A stretch of 64,000 bases of DNA, from NCBI GenBank assembly GCA_015232355.1, contig JADFZW010000024.1, positions 1 to 64,000 on the forward strand. The letters run 5' to 3'. Shown here piece by piece: positions 45,590-56,483 of this stretch; position 1 is the first letter of the stretch; the number at the start of each line of letters is the position of its first letter. Made by a program: the position numbers and the translations under genes. Below the pieces are notes generated by a model, which saw only the letters and a list, made by a program, of their open reading frames with translations, did no database searches and was not told where the DNA came from. Source of the DNA: Oligoflexia bacterium. Lineage in GTDB: Bacteria; Bdellovibrionota; Bacteriovoracia; Bacteriovoracales; Bacteriovoracaceae.

Positions 45590-45632
45590 TTAAAGTTATT
45601 TAATCAAAATTATTTAATCAAAGTTTTTTTAA

Positions 45633-45950
45633 TCAAAAAAATCCCTCTTCCACTATCATGTTAATTCCTACACCAATTTCAATTGGCATAAAGTACGTAT
45701 CATACAACGTTCGCACATTAGCAGGAATTAATTGATCTGCAATTTTTGTCCCATTAGAACTACCTAAATCAGTCAAGTATAGCTTTCCCTCAATAACCTC
45801 CAAAAGTATATGTTGTCTACTTAAGCTATCATGAACAACGACTATATCCGACTTAGATCCTCTGCCAATCATTGTTTTCTCTTTTTCCAAAACAAAAGGA
45901 CCTTTCGTGCCAAAAGATCCCTTTAGAGTAACCTTAAATTTACTTTTCAT
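45633..45950 (-). CDS. FHA-domain protein, 105 aa
   Basis: A single forkhead-associated domain that binds phosphothreonine peptides. The key motif set is intact: 'MIGRGSKSDIVV', 'DSLSRQHILLEV' and 'LTDLGSSNGTKI'. There is nothing beyond the domain, so it acts as an adaptor. The nearby PP2C phosphatase (51635) and PrkA kinase suggest Ser/Thr phospho-signalling in this genome. It is convergent with rpsD, and GGAG precedes the start. Confidence 0.92.
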   Translation of the reverse strand: MKSKFKVTLKGSFGTKGPFVLEKEKTMIGRGSKSDIVVVHDSLSRQHILLEVIEGKLYLTDLGSSNGTKIADQLIPANVRTLYDTYFMPIEIGVGINMIVEEGFF

Positions 45951-46047
45951 TTAAAAACTCCAACTATCATTTTAACCTTATGATAAAATTATAAATAAAC
46001 TAATCAATAAAAACAAAAAAATTTAATTAGTAATAAAGGAAATAGCA

Positions 46048-46557
46048 ATGCCAAGTAGATCTTCGAATGGAAATGAACGCATGGAAGATTTCCCGGGAAA
46101 AGATAACATTAGTGACAGTGGCAGTATCAGTGAAGGTGGAAGCGGAGGCGGAGGTGTAGGTGGTAATGCTAGTGGAGAAGGTAGCAGTGATAATTCTGAA
46201 AGTGGAACTCCCAATAAAAGTAAATCTTCTAAAATCAATACATCTAAAACCAGTGGTGATGAAGCACTCTCTGAAGATGAAGAACATGAACTTGATTTTG
46301 TAATAGATGTTCCTTTGAAAGTTAAAGCAGAATTAGGTCGTCTCGAACTTACTATTAAAGATTTACTATCTCTAAACAAAGGCACTGTTTTAGAGTTAGA
46401 AAAACTAGCTGGTGAGCCGCTGGAAATTTATATAAATGAGCGACTCATTTGTAAGGGTGAGGTTATTGTTATTGGTGAGAAGTATGGAATACGTATGACT
46501 GATATTGTAGATCCAGATGAGAATACCGAGATCAAGGCCAGCACTGCTCAAAGATAA
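46048..46557 (+). CDS. fliN: Flagellar motor switch protein FliN-like (SpoA domain)
   Basis: Residues about 88-160 are a FliN/FliM C-terminal (SpoA) domain: 'VIDVPLKVKAELGRLELTIKDLLSLNKGTVLEL', 'GEPLEIYINERLICKGEVIVIGEKYGIRM'. FliN forms the lower C-ring and sets rotation sense with FliM and FliG. Residues 1-85 are a Ser/Gly/Glu-rich disordered extension, longer than usual. It stands apart from any flagellar operon. AAAGGAA precedes the ATG. Confidence 0.88.
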   Translation: MPSRSSNGNERMEDFPGKDNISDSGSISEGGSGGGGVGGNASGEGSSDNSESGTPNKSKSSKINTSKTSGDEALSEDEEHELDFVIDVPLKVKAELGRLELTIKDLLSLNKGTVLELEKLAGEPLEIYINERLICKGEVIVIGEKYGIRMTDIVDPDENTEIKASTAQR

Positions 46558-46567
46558 TGGGCAACAA

Positions 46568-48187
46568 CTATGCTACAGGACGAAGTTCCTTGCCATCGAA
46601 AACAAAAATTATTTCTTTGTTATCATATTTTGTTCGCAAATTGATTGGTCTCTTCCACACGGCCCAAATATTTTTCATAGTATCGTGAGCATAATTCAAA
46701 TCTAAATCTACTCCGTAATGTCTATGAGCAAGTAGAAGTTCTCCTCTATTTGCAAAGTTAGCATCTTCTACTTCAATAACTGGAGCACCATAATTAGTTA
46801 AGCTCGATAAAAGTTTTACCTTTATTGCTTCAAAATCTCTGGTATCAATTTCAAAACGATTGGTACGAGGATTAAATTTGTAAGTAAACATTTGATTACG
46901 ATTACAAAAATCTTGTGTTAAAAACTCATCGATAAAACTAATATCATTGTGAGCTTTTCTCACTTCAAAAATCTTGGCCCTTCCTTGCCCCAACTTTAAA
47001 TCCCAATTCTCTTTTTGATGAATATCATCGCAGTCATTATACTCTTTACCGAAGCGACCAGTATTCCAACGATACTCTATATCTCTAAATAACTCGATTC
47101 CTAACTTATATGGATTAAGTGATTTCCGACTAGTTTGCATAACTCCAGCGTGATGATCAGCAAAGTCGGTAATCTCAGATGCCTCTAGAGATTTTTCAGT
47201 CATGATTCTGGAGTGCCAATAGCTGGCCCATCCCTCATTCATAATTTTAGTTACTCGTTGAGGTAGATAGTAATATGCCTCTTCTCTCAAGATGGAAATC
47301 ACATCTGATTGCCACTCTGTAATTGGAGCATGCTCGGCCAAAAATTTCATGATATCTCTTTGTGGTCTAGGCAGAACTTTTAAGAGGGTAGCATTTTTAG
47401 TTGGATCATCAAGTGAATCTTTGTGTTTATCTCCATCTCTCTCTGCGCGCGCACGCTCTTCTTCACTCTGGTGCTCCTTATCTTTATCCCTCTCCTTCTC
47501 TCGCTCCTTATCTTTGATTGCTTTATCTTTTTTGGCCTTCTTTTGTTGTTGAGTAAATGAACTCTTCATGAATGAGCGAAGTGCTTCACTACGATCATCA
47601 TCAAAGGTTTTATTTTTTTCTGCACTTGCAATCTTTTCTATCTCTTGGCGATGACGTTGAACATCTGTAGTTTCAAACAAATCAGTTATGTCTAATAAAT
47701 TTTCTAAAGATAGGATCTTATCAATGAAAAGTTCTACTTCATCTGCACCATACTTTTCCATATATCTTCTGATTTTGGTGCGATGATTGGCCATCACATC
47801 CATCATCTTACGATTGGTATTGGAAAACCAGGCATTGTTTTTGAAAAAATCTGCATGGCCGTAAACATGGGCCATAACAATTTTTTGATCAACAGTATGA
47901 TTGGCATTTAAAAGATAGGCGTAGCAAGGATCAGTATTGATCACCATCTCATAAATTTTTTGTACACCGTAAGCATATCCTTTAGAGAATTGATCATACT
48001 CCATTCCAAAACGCCAGTGTGGATAACGAGTGGGAAAGCCACCTTGAGCGGCCAAAATATTAACAGTATCATAATCACAAACTTCGAACTCAACATCATA
48101 GAAAGTTAGTCCATAATCTAGAGCAAACTGACGAATTTCTAGTTTTAATTTTAGTAAGTCATCACTTAATACTTTTGCTTTATCCAT
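46568..48187 (-). CDS. spoVR: SpoVR family protein
   Basis: A SpoVR/YcgB-type protein, 539 residues. Typical blocks are 'LDYGLTFYDVEFEV', 'PHWRFGMEYDQFSKGYAYG', 'CYAYLLNANHTVDQKIVMAHVYGHADFF' pieces and 'NEGWASYWHSRIM'. A Lys/Glu/Arg-rich repeat insert (about residues 215-255) is unusual. Its function is poorly defined. In Proteobacteria it is co-transcribed with PrkA and the DUF444 protein as a stress or stationary-phase module. It is the last gene of the minus-strand set prkA, DUF444, spoVR here. Confidence 0.93.
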   Translation of the reverse strand: MDKAKVLSDDLLKLKLEIRQFALDYGLTFYDVEFEVCDYDTVNILAAQGGFPTRYPHWRFGMEYDQFSKGYAYGVQKIYEMVINTDPCYAYLLNANHTVDQKIVMAHVYGHADFFKNNAWFSNTNRKMMDVMANHRTKIRRYMEKYGADEVELFIDKILSLENLLDITDLFETTDVQRHRQEIEKIASAEKNKTFDDDRSEALRSFMKSSFTQQQKKAKKDKAIKDKEREKERDKDKEHQSEEERARAERDGDKHKDSLDDPTKNATLLKVLPRPQRDIMKFLAEHAPITEWQSDVISILREEAYYYLPQRVTKIMNEGWASYWHSRIMTEKSLEASEITDFADHHAGVMQTSRKSLNPYKLGIELFRDIEYRWNTGRFGKEYNDCDDIHQKENWDLKLGQGRAKIFEVRKAHNDISFIDEFLTQDFCNRNQMFTYKFNPRTNRFEIDTRDFEAIKVKLLSSLTNYGAPVIEVEDANFANRGELLLAHRHYGVDLDLNYAHDTMKNIWAVWKRPINLRTKYDNKEIIFVFDGKELRPVA

Positions 48188-48238
48188 CTATCTCGCCCTC
48201 TATTTCTCTGTCTTGCTATCTTGTGTCTTGCTATCTTG

Positions 48239-49351
48239 CTATTTTCCCTTGCCTAAAAACTCTTTAATTGAATCTAAGATTCCTTCTTTGTTTTTGATCT
48301 TACTCAAAATCACACTATCAGAACGTTCTCCATATTTTTCAAACAAATCCTTATAAAATTGTCCTGAACCATAGCGACTCTCTACCTGGCCATAACAAAA
48401 CATATTGGAAACTTTTAACAAATCACTATCCAAAATTTCCAAACACAACTTTGTATCATCTAATGACCAGTTATCTCCGTCTGAAAAATGAAATGGATAA
48501 ATATTCCACTCGTTTGCATCGTAATCTTTTTTAATGATGTCTCTACAAAGTATGAATGCTGATGAAATTAAAGTTCCACCACTCTCTCTAGTTTTAAAGA
48601 AAGTATCTTCATCAACTTCCTTGGCAGTTGCATCGTGAATGATATAGCGAATTTCGATATTCTTGTACTGATGCTTAAGCCACAAATTAATCCAAAATGA
48701 TTCTGTTCGTACAATCTCTTTTTGTTCATCTCCCATGGAACCAGAGACGTCCATCATATAGATTACTACTGCTGAATTTTCATACTCCACTTTAGTGTGG
48801 GCCGCTTTGTAACGATAATCATTTTTAATTGGCACAATCAAAGGATTTCGGAAATCATAAGTACCCATAATCAACTGGCGCTTTAAGGATTCTCTAAAAG
48901 TCCTCTTAAAGTGGCGTAGCGATTCTGGCCCGATTACTCCTATAGTAGTGTAGCGATCCTTGTGTGATTCAATTTGATGACGACCTTTAGGTTCAATGTT
49001 TGGAAGTTCTAATTCCTCACCTAAAATTTGCGCCAACTCCTCTATCGTCAACTCCACCTCTACATCTTTATTTCCCTCGCCTTGTCCCGCCTCTTTGCCT
49101 TCTCCTTGCTCGTCTGGTTGACCATCAACTGGATCTCCGGGATTACCTTGACCTTGGCCCATTCCTCCTTGAGATTTATCACCAAATTTAAAACGAGGAA
49201 TTTCTATTTGAGGCATGGGAATAGAAAAACGTTTTGGTCCCTTGGGAATAATCATGTCTCCACTGGAAACATACTTCCTTAAGTTCTCACGAATTTTTCC
49301 TTTGATTATCTTCCTAAAGCGAGCATGATCTCTTTTAATTGGATGATCCAC
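48239..49351 (-). CDS. DUF444 / YeaH-like VWA protein
   Basis: 370 residues of the YeaH/YhbH (DUF444) family. The N-terminal '[20 protein letters not shown]' and '[24 protein letters not shown]' blocks are diagnostic. The VWA-like part has '[18 protein letters not shown]' (DxSxS metal site) and 'GGTLISSAF'. A Gly/Gln/Glu-rich linker (about 60-95) follows the first domain. It is a partner of PrkA and SpoVR. The start is GTG at 49351 with GAGGGG upstream, 79 bp after prkA. Confidence 0.92.
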   Translation of the reverse strand: MDHPIKRDHARFRKIIKGKIRENLRKYVSSGDMIIPKGPKRFSIPMPQIEIPRFKFGDKSQGGMGQGQGNPGDPVDGQPDEQGEGKEAGQGEGNKDVEVELTIEELAQILGEELELPNIEPKGRHQIESHKDRYTTIGVIGPESLRHFKRTFRESLKRQLIMGTYDFRNPLIVPIKNDYRYKAAHTKVEYENSAVVIYMMDVSGSMGDEQKEIVRTESFWINLWLKHQYKNIEIRYIIHDATAKEVDEDTFFKTRESGGTLISSAFILCRDIIKKDYDANEWNIYPFHFSDGDNWSLDDTKLCLEILDSDLLKVSNMFCYGQVESRYGSGQFYKDLFEKYGERSDSVILSKIKNKEGILDSIKEFLGKGK

Positions 49352-49430
49352 GCTGTTTTCCCCTCAAGTAAAAGTTAAAAACAAAATATCTGCCAAACAA
49401 GCTTAATAAGCTTAATAAGCTTAAAAAGTT

Positions 49431-51485
49431 TTATGCCTTTGCAGAATCTCCCTTAGCAAAAATAGAGGCCACAAAGTTTAGAGCATCAGTTGCACATATC
49501 TCACAATAATTTTGATTTTTAATCAAACGTGCTTTTACAATATCAATTTTTTCTTGAGTTGCTTTATCAACTACATTGGAAATAATTGTTGTAAGTTTAA
49601 TTGTATCTTTCTGATCCTCAAATAACTTTAATTCTAGAGCGCGATGTAGGCGTTCATTTCTCTTATAATCAAAATTTTTGCCTTCAATTGCTAAAGCTCC
49701 AATGTAATTCATAATTTCACGTCTGAAATCATCTTTTCTTGATTCTGGGATATCAATTTTTTCCTCTATTGAACGCATGAATCTCTCATCTGCTTCTTCT
49801 AGACGATTAGAGTATTTATTACGAATTTTTTCTCTTTGAGTGTATGCCTTAACGTTATCAATATAGTTTGCACACAAAGTTTGAATTGCTTGCTCATCTA
49901 CGCTGATTGCTTTTTGTACATCATTTTTAACAATGTCTTCATACTCTTGACGAGCAACTGCTAACATTTCACGATAGTGTTCTAACATTTCTGGAGAATT
50001 TATAAGTGAGTGATGTTTTAATCCTGCCTCTAACTCATTAAAGACCATAAATGGGTTTAAGCAACCAAGGTGTCCATGCTTTACTAGAGCATTGGAAACT
50101 TTATCTTGAATATAACGAGGAGAGATTCCTTCCATTCCTTCGCGAACTGCCTCTTTTCTTAATTCTTTAACATTTTCTTCATTGTAACCTGGAAGAGTTT
50201 TTCCATTATAGAGTTTTAATTTTTGCAGTCTTGTAAGATCAGATTTCTTTGGCTCTTCTAAGCGAGTAAGAATGGCCCAAGTAGCGGCCATCTCAATAGT
50301 ATGAGGAGCAAAGTGAATATTTTGAATTTTATTTAAGTTAAAATCCTTTTGATAAATCATAATCTCTTTATCTAAGCGAGTGATGTATGGAACATCGATT
50401 TTAACTGTACGATCGCGAAGAGCTTCCATGAACTCATTGTTTTGTAATTTTTTATACTCTGGCTCGTTAGTGTGGCCTAAAGTAATTAAGTCGATATCGG
50501 TTTGAGCAAACTTCTTTGGTTTAATAGATTGCTCTTGAGAGGCACCAAGAAGATCATAAAGGAAAGCAACATCTAATTTCAACATCTCAATAAATTCTAC
50601 GATACCACGATTGGCGATATTAAATTCACCATCAAAGTTAAAAGCGCGTGGATCTGAATCTGATCCGTACTTGGCAATATTTCTGTAGTTGATATCTCCA
50701 GTTAGCTCTGTGGAATCTTGGTTCTTCTCATCTTTTGGTTGGAAAGTTCCAATCCCTACGCGATCTTTTTCAGATAGTATTAAGCGCTTAACTCTAATAT
50801 GTTTCATCACCTCATTCCAGTTACCTTTATATTTGAGCATATATTGTTTTAAAATATAGCGGCATGCTGGATTTACTTCCCCCTTCACAATAATCTTTCT
50901 ATCTTTTAATCCTTTATTAATTTCTCGTAAAAATCTCTCTCTGATTTCGTGAGGTAAAAGTTTTAGTGGTTCTTCGTGCATTGGTGATGGAAATAATCTT
51001 TGTCCACCTAAAATTTCAGTTTCACTCTCATCAATCCACTCATAAGTATAAAGAGCACCTTCATCTGTTTTGGAATAATATTCAAGTCCCTTTTTAAACA
51101 ATCTTGCAATTGATGATTTTGCAGATCCCACTGGTCCGTGAAGAAGTAAAATTCTTCTTTCAGTTCCATAACCAGCGGCCGCTGATTTAAAAAAGTTCAC
51201 CAACTTCATTAAGTGCACATCAATTCCAAAAACTGCATCTTTACCAGCATCGAATGGATCATTAAAAAAATTATAGCGAACGATATCTTTTTTATATTCG
51301 GTGTATTTGGTGGTACCGAAACTAATAACCATATCATACACTCGTTGAAAGGCATTTCTTGTAGCGTGAGGATTATCTGCAACCAAATCTAAATACTCTT
51401 GAAAAGTACCGGCCCAATTTAAATGAGTAAAATCCTCTACTTTGTAATTATCTTGCATGAATTTTTTGATATCTATCCTGGCCAT
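49431..51485 (-). CDS. prkA: PrkA family serine kinase/AAA protein
   Basis: 684 residues, full length for the family. An AAA module ('[22 protein letters not shown]', Walker A) is followed by PrkA-type blocks ('YTYEWIDE', '[18 protein letters not shown]', '[12 protein letters not shown]') and the kinase-like C-terminal half. PrkA/YeaG is a stress-associated Ser kinase and has been reported to act as an ATPase or protease in Bacillus. GGAGGAG precedes the ATG. It is the first gene of the prkA-DUF444-spoVR module, whose roles outside sporulation include stress survival. Confidence 0.94.
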   Translation of the reverse strand: MARIDIKKFMQDNYKVEDFTHLNWAGTFQEYLDLVADNPHATRNAFQRVYDMVISFGTTKYTEYKKDIVRYNFFNDPFDAGKDAVFGIDVHLMKLVNFFKSAAAGYGTERRILLLHGPVGSAKSSIARLFKKGLEYYSKTDEGALYTYEWIDESETEILGGQRLFPSPMHEEPLKLLPHEIRERFLREINKGLKDRKIIVKGEVNPACRYILKQYMLKYKGNWNEVMKHIRVKRLILSEKDRVGIGTFQPKDEKNQDSTELTGDINYRNIAKYGSDSDPRAFNFDGEFNIANRGIVEFIEMLKLDVAFLYDLLGASQEQSIKPKKFAQTDIDLITLGHTNEPEYKKLQNNEFMEALRDRTVKIDVPYITRLDKEIMIYQKDFNLNKIQNIHFAPHTIEMAATWAILTRLEEPKKSDLTRLQKLKLYNGKTLPGYNEENVKELRKEAVREGMEGISPRYIQDKVSNALVKHGHLGCLNPFMVFNELEAGLKHHSLINSPEMLEHYREMLAVARQEYEDIVKNDVQKAISVDEQAIQTLCANYIDNVKAYTQREKIRNKYSNRLEEADERFMRSIEEKIDIPESRKDDFRREIMNYIGALAIEGKNFDYKRNERLHRALELKLFEDQKDTIKLTTIISNVVDKATQEKIDIVKARLIKNQNYCEICATDALNFVASIFAKGDSAKA

Positions 51486-51634
51486 TTAAATCTCCTCCGA
51501 ATTAATAATTTTTAAAGTTCGATCTAACTATAATTATATACCCATTTTTTTTATGATACACTCTAATAAATAATAGTACTTGTAATAGGCAAAAATGATA
51601 TAGCAGTAGATACGCATATCTTACGGGAATATCT

Positions 51635-52381
51635 ATGGGATTATTAATTTCAGGTGATACTAATCTTGGTTTAGTCAGGAAAAATAATGAGGATTCTATA
51701 TTTATCGGAAAGGAACTAAATTTGTTTGTTATTGCCGATGGAATGGGCGGACATAATGGTGGTGAAATCGCCTCTCAAATGGTGGTCAATTTAGTTCCAG
51801 AATTTATTAAATCCAATCTTTCTAAACTTAAAGTTGAAGATCTTTTACGTAACTCCATTGGATTTGCCAATCAACAAATCCATCAACTATCAAAAACCAA
51901 TCCATTACTTCAAGGAATGGGAACTACCACTGTATTACTCTTTATAAAAGATAATCATCTATATATTGCTAATGTTGGCGACTCTCGTGCATATCTAATA
52001 AATAAAAATTTACTCTTTCAACTATCTAAAGATCACTCCCTCGTACAGGAAAAAATTAATTTAGGTATCTACTCTCGAGCTGATGGACAAAAAGATAAAA
52101 TGAAAAATGTCTTGGTTCGAGCAGTAGGACATGAAACAACTGTTGATGTAGATATCTTTAGCTATAAAATTAATAAAAATGATATCTTCTTAATCTGTTC
52201 AGATGGATTACATGGCAAAGTAAGCGATGGAGATATTATCTATTTAATAAATCAAAACATTAATGACATAAATAATGTTGGCCAAGATCATTTAGATAAT
52301 ACTACTAGGAGATTAATTGAACAGGCGAACAAAAATGGAGGTCAAGATAATATCTCTGTTATTATGGTAATGGCCCAATAA
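51635..52381 (+). CDS. PP2C-type Ser/Thr protein phosphatase
   Basis: A 248-residue PPM/PP2C phosphatase with metal-binding motifs 'RKNNEDSIF', 'VIADGMGGHNGGE', 'NVGDSRAYL', 'LICSDGLHGKV' and 'NGGQDNISVIM'. This is the PrpC/Stp type that removes phosphate from Ser/Thr of proteins. No Hanks kinase lies next to it. It is divergent from prkA (149 bp apart) and may oppose PrkA or another kinase (inference). Confidence 0.94.
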   Translation: MGLLISGDTNLGLVRKNNEDSIFIGKELNLFVIADGMGGHNGGEIASQMVVNLVPEFIKSNLSKLKVEDLLRNSIGFANQQIHQLSKTNPLLQGMGTTTVLLFIKDNHLYIANVGDSRAYLINKNLLFQLSKDHSLVQEKINLGIYSRADGQKDKMKNVLVRAVGHETTVDVDIFSYKINKNDIFLICSDGLHGKVSDGDIIYLINQNINDINNVGQDHLDNTTRRLIEQANKNGGQDNISVIMVMAQ

Positions 52382-52506
52382 GAATCTACGGGCATGTCTC
52401 CAAATGCACAAACCTGCTTGCTGAATTTTTTTATTTATTCTATTTATTCTATTTATGCTATCTATGTTATGTTAACAAAAAATAGTAATATAATAAAGGA
52501 GCTACC

Positions 52507-53712
52507 TTGAACCGTTATTACACTATTATGCTGGTTCCAGAGAGAGGAAAAAAAGTTATCTCATTTAAAATGCCTCGAATTTTGTTACAGTCACTTTTTT
52601 TTATCCTGGCATTAATAACCATTACCTTCTCTATATTAATTTATGATTACAAACAAATTCTAAACCAACTCTACGAAAATAAATATCTCACTATCGAAAA
52701 CCATAAACTACGTGGTCAACTTAACATCTTTCAAATGAAACTAAACTCCATGGGAGATGATTTGCAAAGAATATTTATCTTTGAAAAAAAATTACGGATA
52801 ATAACAGGATCAAATAATTTAAGAGGTAATAAAATAATAGGCAAAGAACAAAATAGTGTTAATGGACCTAGCGATTCTACAGAGTATGGATCGGAATATA
52901 ATCAAGATTCCAATCAAGATTCAAACCAAAATTCAAATCAAGAAACAAATCAGGGAGCAAATCAAGGATTAAATCAAGATTCGACTAAATCAAATGATCG
53001 AATGAAAGTTACTACTTTGGAGGAATCTTTTGATAAAAATTCGTATAATATAAAAACATCCCTTGAAAAATTTGAGAATAAAAAAGAGTTCATCAAACTA
53101 AAAAATTTATACTATGACCAACTTGTTCAAGAATTAAATATTCCCAAAAATGAATTTTTATCTCTAAATATTTCACGATTAGCAACCCATAATGCTCATC
53201 TATCAAGTGCATTTGCTGGATTTGATTATAAGTTTAATGTTCTCAAAAAAGTCAGTGAAAAATTAGAAAAAGAGATAAACTATTTAGATCGGTTTCTTTT
53301 AGATAAGGAATCTTTACTAAAATCCACTCCTTCTCTTCTGCCATCAGAAGGATGGATCACAAGTTTTTTTGGAGTAAGACAAAGTCCATACTCAGGAAGA
53401 CCTAAAATTCATGAGGGATTAGATGTAGGTGCTCCTACTGGTACAACTATCATAGCACCAGCAGATGGAATAATAACCTATTCTGGTCATAAACCTGGCC
53501 TTGGTAAATTCATCCAAGTTGATCATGGATATGGATTGGAAACTATTTACGCTCACGCTAATGCTCTTTTAGTAAATTATGGACAAAAAATAAAACGTGG
53601 AGACATAATTGCTCAAGTAGGAAATACAGGGAATTCAACTGGACCTCACCTCCATTATGAGGTAAGAGTGAATGGAGTGGCGGTTGACCCTCTCTACTTT
53701 GTCTTAGATTAA
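52507..53712 (+). CDS. Membrane-anchored M23 family metallopeptidase
   Basis: An N-terminal transmembrane helix (about 29-49), a coiled-coil region, an Asn/Gln/Ser repeat (about 130-162, encoded by repeated AATCAAGATTC units), then the LytM/M23 domain: 'FGVRQSPYSGRPKIHEGLDVGAPTG' pieces, 'TIYAHAN' and 'TGPHLHYEVRVNG', giving the HxxxD...HxH zinc site. It would cut peptidoglycan or activate amidases in the periplasm. The start is TTG at 52507, set by AAAGGAG six bases upstream. Confidence 0.93.
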   Translation: MNRYYTIMLVPERGKKVISFKMPRILLQSLFFILALITITFSILIYDYKQILNQLYENKYLTIENHKLRGQLNIFQMKLNSMGDDLQRIFIFEKKLRIITGSNNLRGNKIIGKEQNSVNGPSDSTEYGSEYNQDSNQDSNQNSNQETNQGANQGLNQDSTKSNDRMKVTTLEESFDKNSYNIKTSLEKFENKKEFIKLKNLYYDQLVQELNIPKNEFLSLNISRLATHNAHLSSAFAGFDYKFNVLKKVSEKLEKEINYLDRFLLDKESLLKSTPSLLPSEGWITSFFGVRQSPYSGRPKIHEGLDVGAPTGTTIIAPADGIITYSGHKPGLGKFIQVDHGYGLETIYAHANALLVNYGQKIKRGDIIAQVGNTGNSTGPHLHYEVRVNGVAVDPLYFVLD

Positions 53713-53828
53713 AAAAGCTTGAAATTGAAACATCCACATAATACTTTCTTATAATAGCGAATATGGATACAATAGAATAGTTAGTATTGATTAAAGTATT
53801 GATTAAATTATTTCTGGAGATTAACTTC

Positions 53829-56438
53829 ATGATAAACAACATCCTTAGAAAAATATTTGGAACAAAAAATGATCGTGATTTAAAAGAACTTCAACCAATT
53901 GTTGAACAAATAAATTCACTAGAAGCAACCATTAAAAGAATGTCCGATCAAGAGTTAAAAGCTCAAACTGATAAGTTTAAAAAACTCTTAAGTGAAGGAA
54001 AAACTCTTGATGATATTTTACCAGAAGCATTTGCAAGCGTTCGAGAAGCATCCATTCGTACTCTTGGTCAAAGACACTTTGATGTACAGATGATGGGAGG
54101 AGTGGTTCTCCATCGAGGGAAAATTGCTGAAATGAAAACAGGAGAAGGTAAAACTCTTTGTTCTACACTTCCTCTCTATTTAAATGCTCTCTCGGGAAAA
54201 GGAGCACACTTAGTAACCGTCAATGATTATCTGGCCAAAAGAGACTCCAATTGGATGGGTGCCATTTATAATTTTTTAGGTCTTAGTGTTGGAGTAATTG
54301 TTTCTGAGATGAGTGATGAAGATCGACAAAATGCTTATCGATGTGACATCACCTACGGAACTAACAATGAGTTTGCTTTCGATTATCTTCGCGATAATAT
54401 GAAATTCGATCTCTCTCATTATGTACAACGTCCTCACAACTTTTGTATCGTTGATGAGGTGGACTCTATCTTAATCGATGAGGCACGTACACCACTTCTA
54501 ATTTCAGGACCCAGTGAAGGCAATAGCGATCTCTATAGAGTTGCCAATAAAATAATTCCTCAACTAGTAAAAAAAGAACACTTCACTCTCGATGAAAAAA
54601 CTAAAACTGCAGTTTTAACTGACTCAGGAATTATCAAAATACAAGAGTTGTTAAAAATAAAAAATCTTTTTGAAGTTCAAAACGTTCCATTACTTCATCA
54701 TCTCAATCAATCGCTACGTGCTTGGACTCTATTTACAAAAGATGTTGATTACGTAGTCAAAGAAGGTAGAGTGGTAATTGTAGATGAATTCACAGGAAGA
54801 TTAAAGGAAGGATCTCGCTGGTCAGATGGACTTCATCAATCAATCGAGGCCAAAGAGGGCGTGGACATCAGATCCGAAAATCAAACGCTTGCTTCCATCA
54901 CCTTTCAAAATTATTTTAGATTATATGAGAAGTTGGCCGGTATGACTGGTACTGCTGATACTGAAGCAGAAGAATTTAAAAAGATCTATGGGCTCGATGT
55001 AGTGGTGATTCCTACCAATATAAAAATGATTCGCGAGGATCTCGCTGATGTCATTTACAAAGATGCTAAATGCAAATATGAAGCTGTCTCGAAACTAATA
55101 GAAGATTGCTACAAAAGAGGCCAACCAGTTTTAGTAGGTACAATCTCTATTGAAAACTCTGAACTCATCTCTACAAAATTAAGGCAATTAAATATCCCGC
55201 ACGAAGTTCTAAATGCCAAACACCACGAACGAGAAGCAAATATTATTGCCAATGCTGGATTTAAAAGCTCGGTCACTATCGCTACCAATATGGCCGGTAG
55301 AGGAACAGATATTAAATTAGTAGAGGATTCAAGGGCAGCAGGAGGACTCTATATCATTGGTACTGAAAGACATGAATCGCGAAGAATTGATAATCAGTTG
55401 CGAGGACGTTCTGGTCGTCAAGGAGATCCAGGTAAATCAAAATTTTTCCTCTCGCTCGAAGATGATTTAATGAGAATCTTTGGATCTGAACGAATTAAAA
55501 CTATCATGAATACTTTAGGTATGAGTGAAAACGAACCAATTGAACATAAGATGATCAGCAGAGCGATTGCTAAAGCACAAAAGAAAGTTGAATCCCATAA
55601 CTTCGATATCAGAAAGCATCTTTTGGATTACGATAACGTAATGAACGAGCAACGTAAAATCATCTATACCTTACGAAAAGATGTTTTAAGTAAAAAAGCA
55701 AATATGAGTTTGATTGAAGAGATGATAGAGGATGTGGTGATTTTATTCTGCGGACACTTCAAACCTCAAGGACGCAGTAGTAGCGATAATTGGAATTGGG
55801 AAGAGATGGTTCAAGGATATAAAAATATTTTTCACACCTCTTATGAGATCAACAACGTTGAATGTGTTAATGATTATAGTGGAGAAGTAGAAGAGTACTT
55901 AACTACTTATGCAAAAAAATTATTACATGATAAATTTGCAAAGTATGATGATGAGCAAGTACAAAATGCCCTTCGCGAAATTCTACTTAGTATTATTGAT
56001 CACTATTGGAAAGATCATTTATTAAATATGGATCACTTGAAAGAAGGTATCGGTCTTAAGGCATATGCTCAACAAGATCCGCTCAATGCCTATAAACGTG
56101 AATCCTTCCAACTCTTCACTCAAATGAAAATTGCTGTAAAACAAGCTGTAGTACAAAATGTATTCGGAGTTGAACTTTACACCAAGGAAGAAATTGAAGA
56201 GTTAAAACGCAAGCAAGAGGCACAATTAGAGGCACAATTAGAAGCACACAGAAGAGCACTAAAGCTGCGAGAGCTAGAGGCACTTCAAGAAGCACAGAAA
56301 AAAAGTACTGCGACTACAACAAACAAGGTGACAGGTGCGGTCAGCACTACTAACAATGCCGATCATGAAAAGATAGGCCGAAATGCTCCATGCCCCTGCG
56401 GCTCAGGAAAAAAATTCAAACATTGTCACGGAAGTTAA
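53829..56438 (+). CDS. secA: Preprotein translocase ATPase SecA
   Basis: Motor of Sec export. Landmarks: 'EMKTGEGKTL' (Walker A), 'VDEVDSILIDEARTPLLISG', 'TNMAGRGTDIKL', 'LRGRSGRQGDPG', and the C-terminal zinc-binding tail 'NAPCPCGSGKKFKHCHG'. The product is 869 residues. The start is ATG 53829 with GGAG upstream, in preference to a Met 14 codons earlier that has no ribosome site. A short tandem repeat of 'gaggcacaatta' near 56216 lengthens the linker before the tail. Confidence 0.97.
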   Translation: MINNILRKIFGTKNDRDLKELQPIVEQINSLEATIKRMSDQELKAQTDKFKKLLSEGKTLDDILPEAFASVREASIRTLGQRHFDVQMMGGVVLHRGKIAEMKTGEGKTLCSTLPLYLNALSGKGAHLVTVNDYLAKRDSNWMGAIYNFLGLSVGVIVSEMSDEDRQNAYRCDITYGTNNEFAFDYLRDNMKFDLSHYVQRPHNFCIVDEVDSILIDEARTPLLISGPSEGNSDLYRVANKIIPQLVKKEHFTLDEKTKTAVLTDSGIIKIQELLKIKNLFEVQNVPLLHHLNQSLRAWTLFTKDVDYVVKEGRVVIVDEFTGRLKEGSRWSDGLHQSIEAKEGVDIRSENQTLASITFQNYFRLYEKLAGMTGTADTEAEEFKKIYGLDVVVIPTNIKMIREDLADVIYKDAKCKYEAVSKLIEDCYKRGQPVLVGTISIENSELISTKLRQLNIPHEVLNAKHHEREANIIANAGFKSSVTIATNMAGRGTDIKLVEDSRAAGGLYIIGTERHESRRIDNQLRGRSGRQGDPGKSKFFLSLEDDLMRIFGSERIKTIMNTLGMSENEPIEHKMISRAIAKAQKKVESHNFDIRKHLLDYDNVMNEQRKIIYTLRKDVLSKKANMSLIEEMIEDVVILFCGHFKPQGRSSSDNWNWEEMVQGYKNIFHTSYEINNVECVNDYSGEVEEYLTTYAKKLLHDKFAKYDDEQVQNALREILLSIIDHYWKDHLLNMDHLKEGIGLKAYAQQDPLNAYKRESFQLFTQMKIAVKQAVVQNVFGVELYTKEEIEELKRKQEAQLEAQLEAHRRALKLRELEALQEAQKKSTATTTNKVTGAVSTTNNADHEKIGRNAPCPCGSGKKFKHCHGS

Positions 56439-56483
56439 AAAAAAATTTAACCAAGTTTGCTTAAGATCAAGGAGGATCAACAA

